Positions 8,776 through 16,875 of a stretch of DNA of 50,452 nt are shown here, in pieces. Source of the stretch: Thiococcus pfennigii. GTDB taxonomy: Bacteria > Pseudomonadota > Gammaproteobacteria > Chromatiales > Chromatiaceae. The stretch's first letter is position 1. The number at the start of each line of letters is the position of its first letter. Made by a program: the position numbers and the translations under genes. The stretch is taken from contig NZ_NRRW01000028.1 of the NCBI RefSeq assembly GCF_016583835.1, positions 1 to 50,452 on the forward strand, given 5' to 3'. Below the pieces are notes generated by a model. It was not told where the DNA came from. It saw only the letters and a program-made list of their open reading frames with translations, and made no database searches.

Positions 8776-9594
8776 GTGAGCGGGGGCGATCTGGTCGGCC
8801 AGTCGGCCCTCTACCTGGCGGCCTACCTGGTCACGGGGCTGGTCGCCGGGGTCATGGCCGGGCTGCTCGGCGTCGGTGGCGGGGTCGTCATCGTGCCGGT
8901 GCTGATCTTCCTCTTCGCCTACCAGGGGTTTCCGCCCGAATGGATCCCGCACCTGGCGGTCGGCACCTCGCTCGCGACCATCATCGGCACAGGCGCCGCC
9001 TCGGTGCATGCCCATCACCGTCGGGGCGCGGTGCGCTGGGACCTGGTGCGTGCCCTCGCCCCCGGCATCGTCGTCGGGGCCTGGCTCGGGGCGGCCATCG
9101 CCGGGCTCCTGCCCGAGGTCTGGCTGAAGCGGGTCTTCGCCCTGTTCCTGCTCTTCGTCGGCCTGCGGATGCTCGCTCGTCGCACCGCCGCGGCGGCGGG
9201 GCGGCTGCCAGGCGGCGCCCGGCTCTTCGCGGCCGGTACCGGCATCGGCACCCTGTCGGCGCTGGTCGGGATCGGCGGGGGCACCCTGACGGTGCCCTTG
9301 CTTGGGCGCGGCGGCGTCGATCTGCGCCAGGCCGTCGCGACCTCGAGCGCCTGCGGCGTGCCGCTGGCGCTGGCCGGGGCGCTCGGCTTCATCGTCGTCG
9401 GCTGGGCGCGCGCCGGGCTGCCGCCGGCGACTACCGGCTTCGTCTACTGGCCGGCGGTCGTCGCGATACTCCTCGCGAGCGTCCCGGCGGCCCCGCTCGG
9501 GGCGCACCTGGCCCATACGCTGCCGGTCGCGCTGATCCGGCGCCTCTTCGGCGCCCTGCTGTTGCTGGTCGGGCTGCGGTTGCTGCTCGGATGA
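8776..9594 (+). CDS. TauE/SafE family sulfite/anion exporter
   Basis: 272-aa polytopic membrane protein. The two halves repeat the family motif: GLLGVGGGVVIVPVL near the N terminus and LVGIGGGTLTVPLL in the middle, each followed by hydrophobic segments, about eight membrane spans in total. The start is GTG at 8776 (VSGGDLVGQ); the ORF is open far upstream but that part overlaps the divergent gene in an arginine-rich, non-protein-like translation. Members move sulfite, sulfoacetate or other sulfur anions; the nearby sulfide:quinone oxidoreductase makes a sulfur role plausible but unproven. Confidence 0.88.
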   Translation: MSGGDLVGQSALYLAAYLVTGLVAGVMAGLLGVGGGVVIVPVLIFLFAYQGFPPEWIPHLAVGTSLATIIGTGAASVHAHHRRGAVRWDLVRALAPGIVVGAWLGAAIAGLLPEVWLKRVFALFLLFVGLRMLARRTAAAAGRLPGGARLFAAGTGIGTLSALVGIGGGTLTVPLLGRGGVDLRQAVATSSACGVPLALAGALGFIVVGWARAGLPPATTGFVYWPAVVAILLASVPAAPLGAHLAHTLPVALIRRLFGALLLLVGLRLLLG

Positions 9595-9774
9595 GGCGGG
9601 CGCGCGCGCTCGTCTGGGCGGCGCGGTGGCGAGGGGCCGGCCGGCTCGGTGGCCGGCCGACGGCGGGACGGCATCGCGCGACGGTCGGATTGGCCCTCGG
9701 CGGCCGCGAGCCGCGGAGGCGGAGTTCCGTCCCTCGGCCGATCGGCGGGGTGCCGCCCGGGTGTGATCGGGCGG

Positions 9775-9900
9775 TTATTCGGCCTGGGCGGCGGGTGGCG
9801 TCGGGTGCGACGGGACCCAGTCCTGCGATGGGCCACTGAACATGGCCACGGCAAGGATGAGCCAGGCGGCCATCATGACGATCAGCAGGTCTTTACTCAT
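9775..9900 (-). CDS. Small single-pass membrane protein, 41 aa, unknown
   Basis: Begins MSKDLLIVMMAAWLILAVAM, a clear single membrane segment, followed by a short tail rich in Pro and Ala. GAGGT sits 4 nt and GGAG about 9 nt before the ATG at 9900; an upstream ATG at 9918 would add MKELEV. No family recognised. Its size and single membrane span resemble accessory subunits or regulatory small proteins, but that is only a guess. It lies 800 bp from sulfide:quinone oxidoreductase on the same strand, separated by the MITE-like element. Confidence 0.5.
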   Translation of the reverse strand: MSKDLLIVMMAAWLILAVAMFSGPSQDWVPSHPTPPAAQAE

Positions 9901-10002
9901 TACCTCAAGCTCCTTCATCGATACAGAATGATGTCGGGGTAAGTCGTCGCTCGTTCGCCGAGCGTGCGGCGGTGCCGAACGGCGGGGGTCGCCGTGCGGC
10001 CC

Positions 10003-10161
10003 TGAAGGGCACCTCGAAAGATACAAGCTGCCCGCGCGGGGCAAGGATGCCCCGCCATCTTCAGTCGCCTAAGCGACTGAAAATGAAGCGAGGCGGAAGT
10101 CGCATTTTCGCGTCGCGTCTTGAAACATTGCCCGGATGGCAATTCTTCAAGGTCCCCTGAA
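10003..10161. mobile_element. MITE-like element, copy B (151 bp plus 4-bp TSD)
   Basis: Element at 10007-10157, homologous to 2191-2342 but inverted. Ends are GGGCACCTCGAA and TTCAAGGTCCCC; flanks are TGAA on both sides (10003-10006 and 10158-10161), different from the TGAT of copy A, which supports real target-site duplication. The internal TTCAGTCGC/GCGACTGAA hairpin is kept, with one changed base pair nearby. It occupies the middle of a 491-bp region (9901-10392) otherwise without genes; nothing else is recognised there apart from a GC-rich motif at about 10350 that weakly resembles the element's GGGGC stem. Confidence 0.75.
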
Positions 10162-10392
10162 GAGACGGGAGAAGATCACGCGTCGGTGGACCCGGTCGCC
10201 TCGCTCGTGGGCGCCGTGCGCCTGGATCTGCCGGCGCGAGATCGGGATCCTGTTGGCCGTTGCCGCCTCGCCATCGGCGAAAGCGGCGGCGATGCTACGC
10301 TCGACGCGGTGCGATTTCAATGCGCGGGCAGGGTTTTCCGGCGCACGGCGGTGGGGCCTCCCTGCCCCGCCCGGGCCTCGCGTCGCCCGCCG

Positions 10393-10548
10393 TCATTCGG
10401 CCGAACGCATCAGGCGCAGGAACTTCAGGTTGATGACGATGAAGCGCCAGAATTGCCAGAAGAGGGAGGTGCGCATGTATCGGGTGAATCGGGTCGGTAC
10501 CGGCGCATAGGAGGCCTTCTGATAGGGTTCGCGGTTCTTCGCTGCCAT
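10393..10548 (-). CDS. Small basic protein downstream of sqr, 51 aa
   Basis: Translation begins MAAKNREPYQKASYAPVPTR, continues with an amphipathic/hydrophobic core FWQFWRFIVINLKFLRLM and ends RSAE. Start ATG at 10548, 52 nt downstream of the sulfide:quinone oxidoreductase stop on the same strand. The aromatic, hydrophobic helix followed by basic residues suggests peripheral or monotopic membrane association. No family can be named from memory with certainty. Its position suggests co-transcription with sqr and a possible accessory role in membrane docking; this is inference. Confidence 0.6.
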   Translation of the reverse strand: MAAKNREPYQKASYAPVPTRFTRYMRTSLFWQFWRFIVINLKFLRLMRSAE

Positions 10549-10600
10549 GATGCTGTCTCGCTGTGGGTGGGGCGAATCGCCCGGTTCTCCGGATGGCGGC

Positions 10601-12058
10601 TCAATCGGGGAGGATCGACCAGCCCGGCCGGAGCTTGGCCTGGTAGATGAACACGTGGTGCAGGATGTACTTCATCCAGTGTCCCGCGAGGCCGACCTCG
10701 CCGAAGGTGAGATTCATGTCGCGACCGTATTCGGGGTAGGTCTCATAGTCCGGCACGACCGGGAAGACGGTCATGGTCGCGGCCGTGCCCTTGACGATGT
10801 CCGAGCCGGTCGAGGCGAGGCAGGCGGCGCCGATCTCGGCCATCGAGGCCGTGTGCGTCGGTGCCGAGGCGCCCTTGAGCATGTCGCGGATGCTCGCCGC
10901 GACGGCCTTGCCCATGTTGGCCGAGGGCATCCCGGTGCGCGGCGGGGTCGGGCTGATCGGGGTGCCGTTGACGCTCTTCATCGGCTTGCTGATCGGGTGC
11001 GGCGGCGCGAAGGCGATGCCGACGGCGAAGATGTGCTTGTACTTCGGCGTCTGGTAGGTGCGCGGCCAGTCCGTCTTGCTCCACTCCTCGAAGGGCTTGG
11101 GCGTGTAGTCGGCATCGACCTTCATGAAGCCGTTCGGTGCGAAGACCTCGCCCGTGATGTCCTCGCCGGCCTTGTCGAAGGCCTTCAGGCCGACGCCGGC
11201 GAACGGCGGGATGAGCATCGCGAAGTCGAAGTCGAGCTCGCCCGTCGTGCCGTCGAGCAGTTCGTAGTGGATCTTGCCGGGCTCGATGCGTTGGACGTGG
11301 GCACGCGTGATCCAGCCGATGCCGCGCTCGACCATCAGCGACTCGGCGAAGATCTTGCCGCTCTGGACGTAGCCGCCGCGCTTGATGTACACGCCGCCCA
11401 TGCCGAAGTCGCCGAGCTCGTACTCGTTGCTGATCCAGGTGAGGCGTGCCTTGTCACGCACCCCGGCGGCACGCAGTTCGTGGTCGATGTTGTAGATGTA
11501 CTCGAAGGCGGCACCTTGGCATGTGCACATTCCGTGACCGGTGCCGACGACGATGTTGCGCTCATGGCCGGCCTTCATGTCGGCGATCATCGCCTGGAGG
11601 CGCTCGTTGGCCTCGACGGCGTGGTTCGGCAGGCATACCGAGACCGTGTAGCCGTCGTCGGGTCCGAGTCCCGGCGTGGCGCCGAAGTTCAGCTTGGGGC
11701 CGGTCGCGTTGACCAGGTAGTCGAAGTCGATGCGGGCGGTCTGCCCAGCCCGCTGCGGATCCGTGTACTCGACCATCACGTAGGGCGACTCGCTCTCCGC
11801 GCCCCCTTCGGGGTGGATCGAGACGGCCCGCGCGAGGTGGAACTCGACGCCGATCCGTTCGTAGATCGGGGCCAGGTCGAACGTCACCTGCTCCTCCTTC
11901 ATCTCGCCGACCCCGACCCAGATGTTCGACGGGACCCAGTTCCACTGTGGTCTGGGGGAGACGACCACGACCTGATGCTTTTTCCCGATCCATTTGTTCA
12001 GGTATCGCGCCACTGTGTGGCCCGAGATGCCTGCGCCGAGGATGACGATGCGTGCCAT
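10601..12058 (-). CDS. sqr: Sulfide:quinone oxidoreductase (type VI-like)
   Basis: 485-aa flavoprotein that oxidises sulfide and passes electrons to the quinone pool. FAD motif GAGISGHTVA at residues 8-17; second dinucleotide-fold region NATGPKL at 117-123; cysteines C142 (VSVCLPNHA), C178 and C180 (GTGHGMCTCQGAAFE), plus a C-terminal AACLASTGSD cysteine; quinone-side segments near PPHPISKPMKSV and an amphipathic C terminus. The C-x-C plus distal Cys pattern fits the SqrF-type (VI) group better than types I-II, but subtype is a judgement by eye. Followed by a 51-aa ORF on the same strand. Confidence 0.87.
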   Translation of the reverse strand: MARIVILGAGISGHTVARYLNKWIGKKHQVVVVSPRPQWNWVPSNIWVGVGEMKEEQVTFDLAPIYERIGVEFHLARAVSIHPEGGAESESPYVMVEYTDPQRAGQTARIDFDYLVNATGPKLNFGATPGLGPDDGYTVSVCLPNHAVEANERLQAMIADMKAGHERNIVVGTGHGMCTCQGAAFEYIYNIDHELRAAGVRDKARLTWISNEYELGDFGMGGVYIKRGGYVQSGKIFAESLMVERGIGWITRAHVQRIEPGKIHYELLDGTTGELDFDFAMLIPPFAGVGLKAFDKAGEDITGEVFAPNGFMKVDADYTPKPFEEWSKTDWPRTYQTPKYKHIFAVGIAFAPPHPISKPMKSVNGTPISPTPPRTGMPSANMGKAVAASIRDMLKGASAPTHTASMAEIGAACLASTGSDIVKGTAATMTVFPVVPDYETYPEYGRDMNLTFGEVGLAGHWMKYILHHVFIYQAKLRPGWSILPD

Positions 12059-12082
12059 AAGGGGACTCCAAGGTGATGTCGC

Positions 12083-12111
12083 GATTGATCGAAGTGCCCA
12101 TCACGTGTCAA
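12083..12111 (-). promoter_or_regulatory. Possible sqr promoter
   Basis: A perfect -35 hexamer TTGACA on the minus strand (12106-12111), about 50 nt upstream of the sqr start, but only a poor -10 (ATCAAT or TCAATC) at the right distance; it may need an activator. The rest of the 458-bp sqr-ybgC intergenic region (12059-12516) shows nothing I can name beyond a repeated GCGATGCTAG near 12370. Confidence 0.3.
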
Positions 12112-12516
12112 GTCTGATCGCTTGGGCAGGTCAGAGGGTGGTTTCCGCCATCGTGCTGGCCGTTGCCCCTCGTGGTCGAGCCGCGCAAGCCGCACGGGGC
12201 GTCCGTCCAGGGTCGTCCGCGTGGCCGATTGAAGCGCGTCTTTCTTGTGTGTTCCGCTGCTGTCTAGCGCCGTCCTGCGGGCATCGCCCGGCGGGTCGTG
12301 AAGTGGGGTGCCGACGGGACCCGTGCAACGACCGGGATCGAGAACGCCTGCGCGGCTGGACTAGCTGCGATGCTAGGCGATGCCGCCGGCCCGTCAAGGG
12401 CACCGTGGAAAATTCATGATTCTTCCCCCTCTTGGGTGCCGAGCCCGCCGTGTTCCAGTATCATCGTGTCCCTTTACTTGGAATGCCGACCTGGCAGTCG
12501 CGACGTGGCCCAAACG

Positions 12517-12927
12517 ATGCCCTCGGCGACCTTCCGCTGGCCGATCCGTGTCTACTACGAGGATACGGATGCCGGCGGCGTCGTCTACTATGCAAACTAC
12601 CTCAAATTCTTCGAGCGTGCCCGCACCGAGTGGCTGCGGGCGTTGGGTTTCGAGCAGGATGCCCTGCGCAAGCATCATGGGTTGGTTTTTGCGGTGCGCA
12701 AGGCCGCGATCGCCTATCTGACCCCGGCCCTGTTCAACGACCAACTGACGGTCACTGCGGCGATCGCCCGCTGTGGGCGGGCCGGCCTGGATTTCGAGCA
12801 AGAGATCCTGCGCGACGCAAATGGCCGTTGCTGCGCCCGGGCCGAGGTGAGCATCGCCTGTGTGCGCTTGGACGATTGGCGTCCGGCACGGATACCCGAC
12901 GAGCTGTTGGAGAAGATCGCCCAATGA
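12517..12927 (+). CDS. ybgC: Tol-Pal system acyl-CoA thioesterase YbgC
   Basis: 136-aa hotdog-fold thioesterase. Begins MPSATFRWPIRVYYEDTDAG; the YYEDTDAGGVVYYANYLKFFE signature region (catalytic Asp in DTDAGG) is intact, as is FAVRKAAIAYLTPALFND. Acts on acyl-CoA or acyl-ACP at the inner face of the membrane; its link to Tol-Pal is mainly genetic. Start at 12517 is preferred; GTG at 12505 would add four residues. Its stop overlaps the tolQ start by 4 nt (ATGA), so it is translationally coupled and is the first gene of the tol operon. Confidence 0.95.
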   Translation: MPSATFRWPIRVYYEDTDAGGVVYYANYLKFFERARTEWLRALGFEQDALRKHHGLVFAVRKAAIAYLTPALFNDQLTVTAAIARCGRAGLDFEQEILRDANGRCCARAEVSIACVRLDDWRPARIPDELLEKIAQ

Positions 12928-13613
12928 GCACCGAGCTTTCCTACATCGATCTGCTGCTGCATGCGAGCCTGGTGGTGCAGCTGGTCCTGCTGCTGCTGAT
13001 CGGCGCCTCGGTGCTCTCCTGGGTCGTCATCTTCGATCGCGGCCGCGTGTTGCGTCAGGCACGCCGCGCCGCCGATGCCTTCGAGCGGCGCTTCTGGTCG
13101 GGCGGCGACCTCGCGGCCCTCTACCGCGATCTCGGTCAGGAGACGCAGGGCAGCCTCGGGCTCGCCGGTATCTTCCGCGCCGGTTTCAAGGAGTACGTGC
13201 GCCTGCGCAAGCTCGCCGACAGCGACCACATGGCCGTGCTGCTCGGCGCCGAGCGCTCGATGCGGGTGGCCCTGAGCCGCGATCTCGACCGGCTCGAGAC
13301 CAGCCTCCCGTTCCTCGCGACGGTCGGCTCGATCAGCCCCTACGTCGGCCTGTTCGGCACCGTCTGGGGCATCATCCATGCCTTCCATTCGCTCGGCAAC
13401 GTCGAGCAGGCGACTCTCGCCCTGGTCGCCCCGGGGATCTCCGAAGCCTTGGTCGCCACGGCCATCGGCCTGTTCGCGGCCATCCCGGCGGTCATCGCCT
13501 ACAATCGCTACTCCAACCAGGTGGAACGGCTGAACAACCGCTACGAGGAGTTCATGGAGGAGTTTTCGACCCTGCTCCAGCGCCAGGGGCGGGCGGAGCG
13601 CGTGTCCTCCTGA
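12924..13613 (+). CDS. tolQ: Tol-Pal energy-transducing protein TolQ
   Basis: 229-aa inner-membrane protein, homologue of ExbB/MotA. N-terminal membrane segment LVVQLVLLLLIGASVLSWVV, long cytoplasmic loop, then two further segments including PYVGLFGTVWGIIHAF and LVATAIGLFAAIPAVIAYN, which line the proton path with TolR. Length and order fit TolQ. Uses proton motive force to energise TolA during cell constriction. Second gene of the operon. Confidence 0.97.
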   Translation: MSTELSYIDLLLHASLVVQLVLLLLIGASVLSWVVIFDRGRVLRQARRAADAFERRFWSGGDLAALYRDLGQETQGSLGLAGIFRAGFKEYVRLRKLADSDHMAVLLGAERSMRVALSRDLDRLETSLPFLATVGSISPYVGLFGTVWGIIHAFHSLGNVEQATLALVAPGISEALVATAIGLFAAIPAVIAYNRYSNQVERLNNRYEEFMEEFSTLLQRQGRAERVSS

Positions 13614-13654
13614 GCGGCGTGCCCGCGTCATGCTGTCCACGGAGCCTTGACCCG

Positions 13655-14095
13655 ATGCCGCTCAAACACGCCCGCAATCGCCGCCGCCTGATGGCCGAGA
13701 TCAATGTCGTGCCCTATATCGACGTGATGCTCGTGCTGCTGGTGATCTTCATGGTGACCGCCCCGCTCATCACGCAGGGGGTCAAGGTCGACCTGCCCGA
13801 GGCGCGCGCCCGAATCATCGCGGGCGAGACGAGCCGGCCGGCGCTGATCACCGTCGATCAGTTCGGCGATCTCTATCTCGATGCCGGCGATCGGGGCAGC
13901 GAGCCGGTCGACGAGCGCCAACTCTTCAGCCGGCTGCGCGCGATCCTCGACGAGCGCCCCGGTACGCCCGTGATGGTCAGCGGCGACAACCAGGTCGACT
14001 ACGGGCGGGTCGTCGCGGCCATGGTCGTGGCCCAGGCCGCCGGGGCGCCGCAGGTCGGCCTCATCACGCGCGCGCCGGAGCCCGGCGAACGCTGA
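13655..14095 (+). CDS. tolR: Tol-Pal protein TolR
   Basis: 146-aa protein, one N-terminal membrane segment and a periplasmic ExbD-like domain. The critical proton-carrying Asp is in VPYIDVMLVLLVIFMVTAP (about residue 25). Periplasmic part ends HITRAPEPGER-like (LITRAPEPGER). Start at 13655 (MPLKHARNRRRLMAE) follows the tolQ stop by 41 nt. Forms the stator with TolQ. Confidence 0.96.
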   Translation: MPLKHARNRRRLMAEINVVPYIDVMLVLLVIFMVTAPLITQGVKVDLPEARARIIAGETSRPALITVDQFGDLYLDAGDRGSEPVDERQLFSRLRAILDERPGTPVMVSGDNQVDYGRVVAAMVVAQAAGAPQVGLITRAPEPGER

Positions 14096-14099
14096 CCCG

Positions 14100-15041
14100 A
14101 TGCGGGCCCTCTATCGCCGCTATCGGGCCGCCCTCTGGCAATCGGTCGGCCTGCATCTCGCGTTGCTCGTGTTGCTGCTGGTCGGCAACGACTGGCTGTT
14201 GCGGCCCCAGCCGACGCAGTCGGGGCCGAGGGTCGTCGACGCGACCCTCGTCGGCGACGAGGTCATGGCGGCACGGATCGCCGAGTGGCAGGCCGTGGCC
14301 GGTGTGAGCGAGCCCGAGTCGCAGCCTGAGCCTGAGCCCGAGCCCCAGCCTGAGCCCGAGCCCCAGCCTGAGCCCGAATCCGTTCTCGGGCCCCAAGAGG
14401 CGCCGGCCGAGCAGGCCATCGACGAGGCGGCCGAGCAGGCGCGGCGCGCGACCGAGGAGGCCGCCCGGCGTGAGGCCGAGGCGGTGCGGCTCGCGGCGGA
14501 GCGTGCGGCGGTCGAACGGGCACGACGTCAGGCCGAAGAAGACGCGCAACGGCGTGAAGCGGAACGTCAGGCCGCGGAGCAGACTCGGCGCGAGGCCGAG
14601 CGTCTGGCCGCAGAACGGGAGGCGGCCGAGCGCGAGGCGCGCCGCCAGGCCGAGCTCGACCGGCAGGCCCGCGACGAGGCGGCCTTGCTGCAGGCCCTCG
14701 CGGCGGAGGAGGCGGTCGTCGAGGAGAGCCGCGCGCCGCGCGGGGGCAGTGGCACGACGACGGACCTCTCGCCCTATGTCGCCGCGATCCAGGACCACGT
14801 CCGGCGGGTTTGGATCCGGCCGCCCGGCAACGCGGGTGACCCCGCATGCCTGATCGGCGTGCAGCTGGCCCCCGGCGGCGAGGTGGTTGGCGTCGATCTG
14901 GTCGAGAGCAGCGGCGACGCGGCCTATGATCGATCGGTCGTCGCCGCGATCTACAAGGCGTCGCCGCTGCCGGTGCCGTCGGGGGCGGACTTCGAGTCCT
15001 TCCGCAGATTCCGCTTCCTGTTCACACCGAAACCAAGGTAG
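14100..15041 (+). CDS. tolA: Cell envelope integrity protein TolA
   Basis: 313 aa. One N-terminal membrane segment (LHLALLVLLLVGNDWLL), a Pro-Glu-Gln-rich tract (about residues 71-98, alternating PEPEPQ units), a long charged helix rich in Ala/Arg/Glu (about 105-205), and a C-terminal domain with YVAAIQDHVRRVWIRPPG and AIYKASPLPVP typical of TolA domain III. Links the TolQR motor to TolB/Pal. Starts 4 nt after tolR. Confidence 0.94.
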   Translation: MRALYRRYRAALWQSVGLHLALLVLLLVGNDWLLRPQPTQSGPRVVDATLVGDEVMAARIAEWQAVAGVSEPESQPEPEPEPQPEPEPQPEPESVLGPQEAPAEQAIDEAAEQARRATEEAARREAEAVRLAAERAAVERARRQAEEDAQRREAERQAAEQTRREAERLAAEREAAEREARRQAELDRQARDEAALLQALAAEEAVVEESRAPRGGSGTTTDLSPYVAAIQDHVRRVWIRPPGNAGDPACLIGVQLAPGGEVVGVDLVESSGDAAYDRSVVAAIYKASPLPVPSGADFESFRRFRFLFTPKPR

Positions 15042-15049
15042 AGCACGCC

Positions 15050-16342
15050 ATGTATCGATCCCTGTTGCTCCTGCTCGCGCTCGCGCTCGGCGGGCTGTCT
15101 TCGGTCCGTGCCGAGCTGACCATCGAGGTCACCGGCGGTGTCGAGGGTGCCCAGCCGATCGCGGTGGTTCCGTTCGGCGCGGCCCAGGGGCTCGCCCCGC
15201 CCGTCGATGTCGCCGCCGTCATCGCTGCCGACCTGGCGCGCACCGGCCGCTTTCGGGCAATGCCGACGCGGGAGATGCTGACCACGCCGCACCGTCCCGA
15301 GCAGGTCGACCTGCGCGAGTGGCGTCTGCTCGGCATCAACAGCCTGGTCATCGGCGAGGTCGTGCCCGGCTCGCTCGCGGGCTTTCAGATCAACAGCGTC
15401 CTCTTCGACGTCTTCAGCGGCGACCAACTCGCCGCCCTGTCGATGCCGGCCAGTGCGGCCGGGATGCGCCTCGCCGCCCACCGCCTCGCCGATGCGATCT
15501 ACGAGGAGTTGACTGGCCAGCAGGGCGTCTTCTCGACCCGCATCGCCTATGTCACGGTCGAGGCGGAGGGCGACGGGCGGCGCACGACGCTGCGCGTCGC
15601 CGATGCCGATGGTCACAATCCGCAGACCACCGTCTCCTCGCGCGAGCCGATCATGTCGCCGGCCTGGACCCCGGATGGGCGACGTCTCGCCTATGTCTCG
15701 TTCGAGAACGGGCGTTCCAACATCTATCTCCAGGAGCTCGCGAGCGGGCGTCGGGAGCTCCTTGCGAGCTATCGCGGCATCAACGGGTCGCCTGCGTTCT
15801 CGCCCGACGGCAACCGCCTGGCGATGACGCTGTCGAAGGATGGCAACGCCGAGATCTATGTCCTCGATCTGATCACCCGCGAGCTGCGCCGCCTTACCGA
15901 CCACTATGCGATCGACACCGAGCCGGCCTTCTCGCCCGACGGCAACACGATCGTCTTCACCTCCGATCGCGGCGGCCAGCCGCAGATCTACCGGGTCTCC
16001 TCGGCCGGCGGCACGGCTGAGCGGGTGACCTTTCGTAACGACTACAACGCCCGCGCGAGCTTCGCCCCGGACGGGCGTTCGTTGGCGTTGGTTACCCGGG
16101 TGGACGGCCGCTTCCGGATCGCACGCCTCGACCTGGTACGCAACGATCTGCAACTGTTGAGCGGCGGTCCGCTCGACGAGTCGCCGAGTTTCGCGCCCAA
16201 CGGCAGCATGATAATTTATGCCACTCGGCACAATGGGCGCGGCGTCCTGGCCGCCACCTCCGTCGATGGCAGCGTCACCCAGCGGCTCTCCCAGGAGGCG
16301 AGCGAGGTGCGCGAACCCGCCTGGTCCCCGTTCGTCGAGTGA
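15050..16342 (+). CDS. tolB: Tol-Pal periplasmic beta-propeller TolB
   Basis: 430 aa with a signal peptide ([21 protein letters not shown]), an N-terminal alpha/beta domain with PIAVVPFG and a C-terminal six-bladed propeller with repeated PAWTPDG, PAFSPDG and SFAPDGR motifs. Shuttles between TolA and Pal in the periplasm. Eight nt after tolA and 10 nt before pal. Confidence 0.97.
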   Translation: MYRSLLLLLALALGGLSSVRAELTIEVTGGVEGAQPIAVVPFGAAQGLAPPVDVAAVIAADLARTGRFRAMPTREMLTTPHRPEQVDLREWRLLGINSLVIGEVVPGSLAGFQINSVLFDVFSGDQLAALSMPASAAGMRLAAHRLADAIYEELTGQQGVFSTRIAYVTVEAEGDGRRTTLRVADADGHNPQTTVSSREPIMSPAWTPDGRRLAYVSFENGRSNIYLQELASGRRELLASYRGINGSPAFSPDGNRLAMTLSKDGNAEIYVLDLITRELRRLTDHYAIDTEPAFSPDGNTIVFTSDRGGQPQIYRVSSAGGTAERVTFRNDYNARASFAPDGRSLALVTRVDGRFRIARLDLVRNDLQLLSGGPLDESPSFAPNGSMIIYATRHNGRGVLAATSVDGSVTQRLSQEASEVREPAWSPFVE

Positions 16343-16352
16343 GGAGAGCCCT

Positions 16353-16874
16353 GTGGACAGATCCGTTCGCACCGTCCTGTCGATCGCGTTGATCGCCCTG
16401 GTCCTGGGCGGCTGCGGGACCACGCCCAAGCCCCCCAAGGCCCCGGAGACCTCGTCGCCGGCCCACGGCGCAATGACCGCCGGTATCGACAGCGACCAGG
16501 CCCTCCAGCCCGCCCCCTGGGAGAATCCGACGAGCCCCATCTACCGTCGAGTCATCTATTTCGGCTACGACCGCAGCGACATACCGTCCGAGTACGTGCC
16601 GCTGTTGCGCACCCACGCCGATTGGCTTGCGAGACACCCGGACAACCGGGTCACGATCGAGGGCCATACCGACGAGCGCGGCACCCGCGAGTACAACCTC
16701 GCGCTCGGCGATCAGCGGGCCAACGCCGTGCGCCGGTTCCTGATCGCCGAGGGGGTGCGGGAGGCGCAGCTCGACACCCTGAGCTATGGCGAGGAGAAGC
16801 CCTCCAGCCCGGGCCAAGGCGAGTCGTCCTGGTCGAGAAACCGGCGCGCGGAACTGGACTACCAAGGAGGCTGA
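16353..16874 (+). CDS. pal: Peptidoglycan-associated lipoprotein Pal
   Basis: 173 aa. GTG start at 16353 preceded by GAGGAGAG; lipoprotein signal with lipobox LVLGGC giving a lipidated Cys. The OmpA-like domain has IYFGYDRSDIP, DNRVTIEGHTDERGTREYN and the DAP-binding Asp/Arg in this motif. Anchors outer membrane to peptidoglycan and partners TolB. Confidence 0.97.
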   Translation: MDRSVRTVLSIALIALVLGGCGTTPKPPKAPETSSPAHGAMTAGIDSDQALQPAPWENPTSPIYRRVIYFGYDRSDIPSEYVPLLRTHADWLARHPDNRVTIEGHTDERGTREYNLALGDQRANAVRRFLIAEGVREAQLDTLSYGEEKPSSPGQGESSWSRNRRAELDYQGG

Positions 16875-16875
16875 A

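Noticed and set aside
10310-10385. Third copy of the MITE-like element
   Set aside because: Only the GGGGC...GCCCCG stem is similar; ends and central hairpin are missing, so GC-rich chance similarity is as likely.
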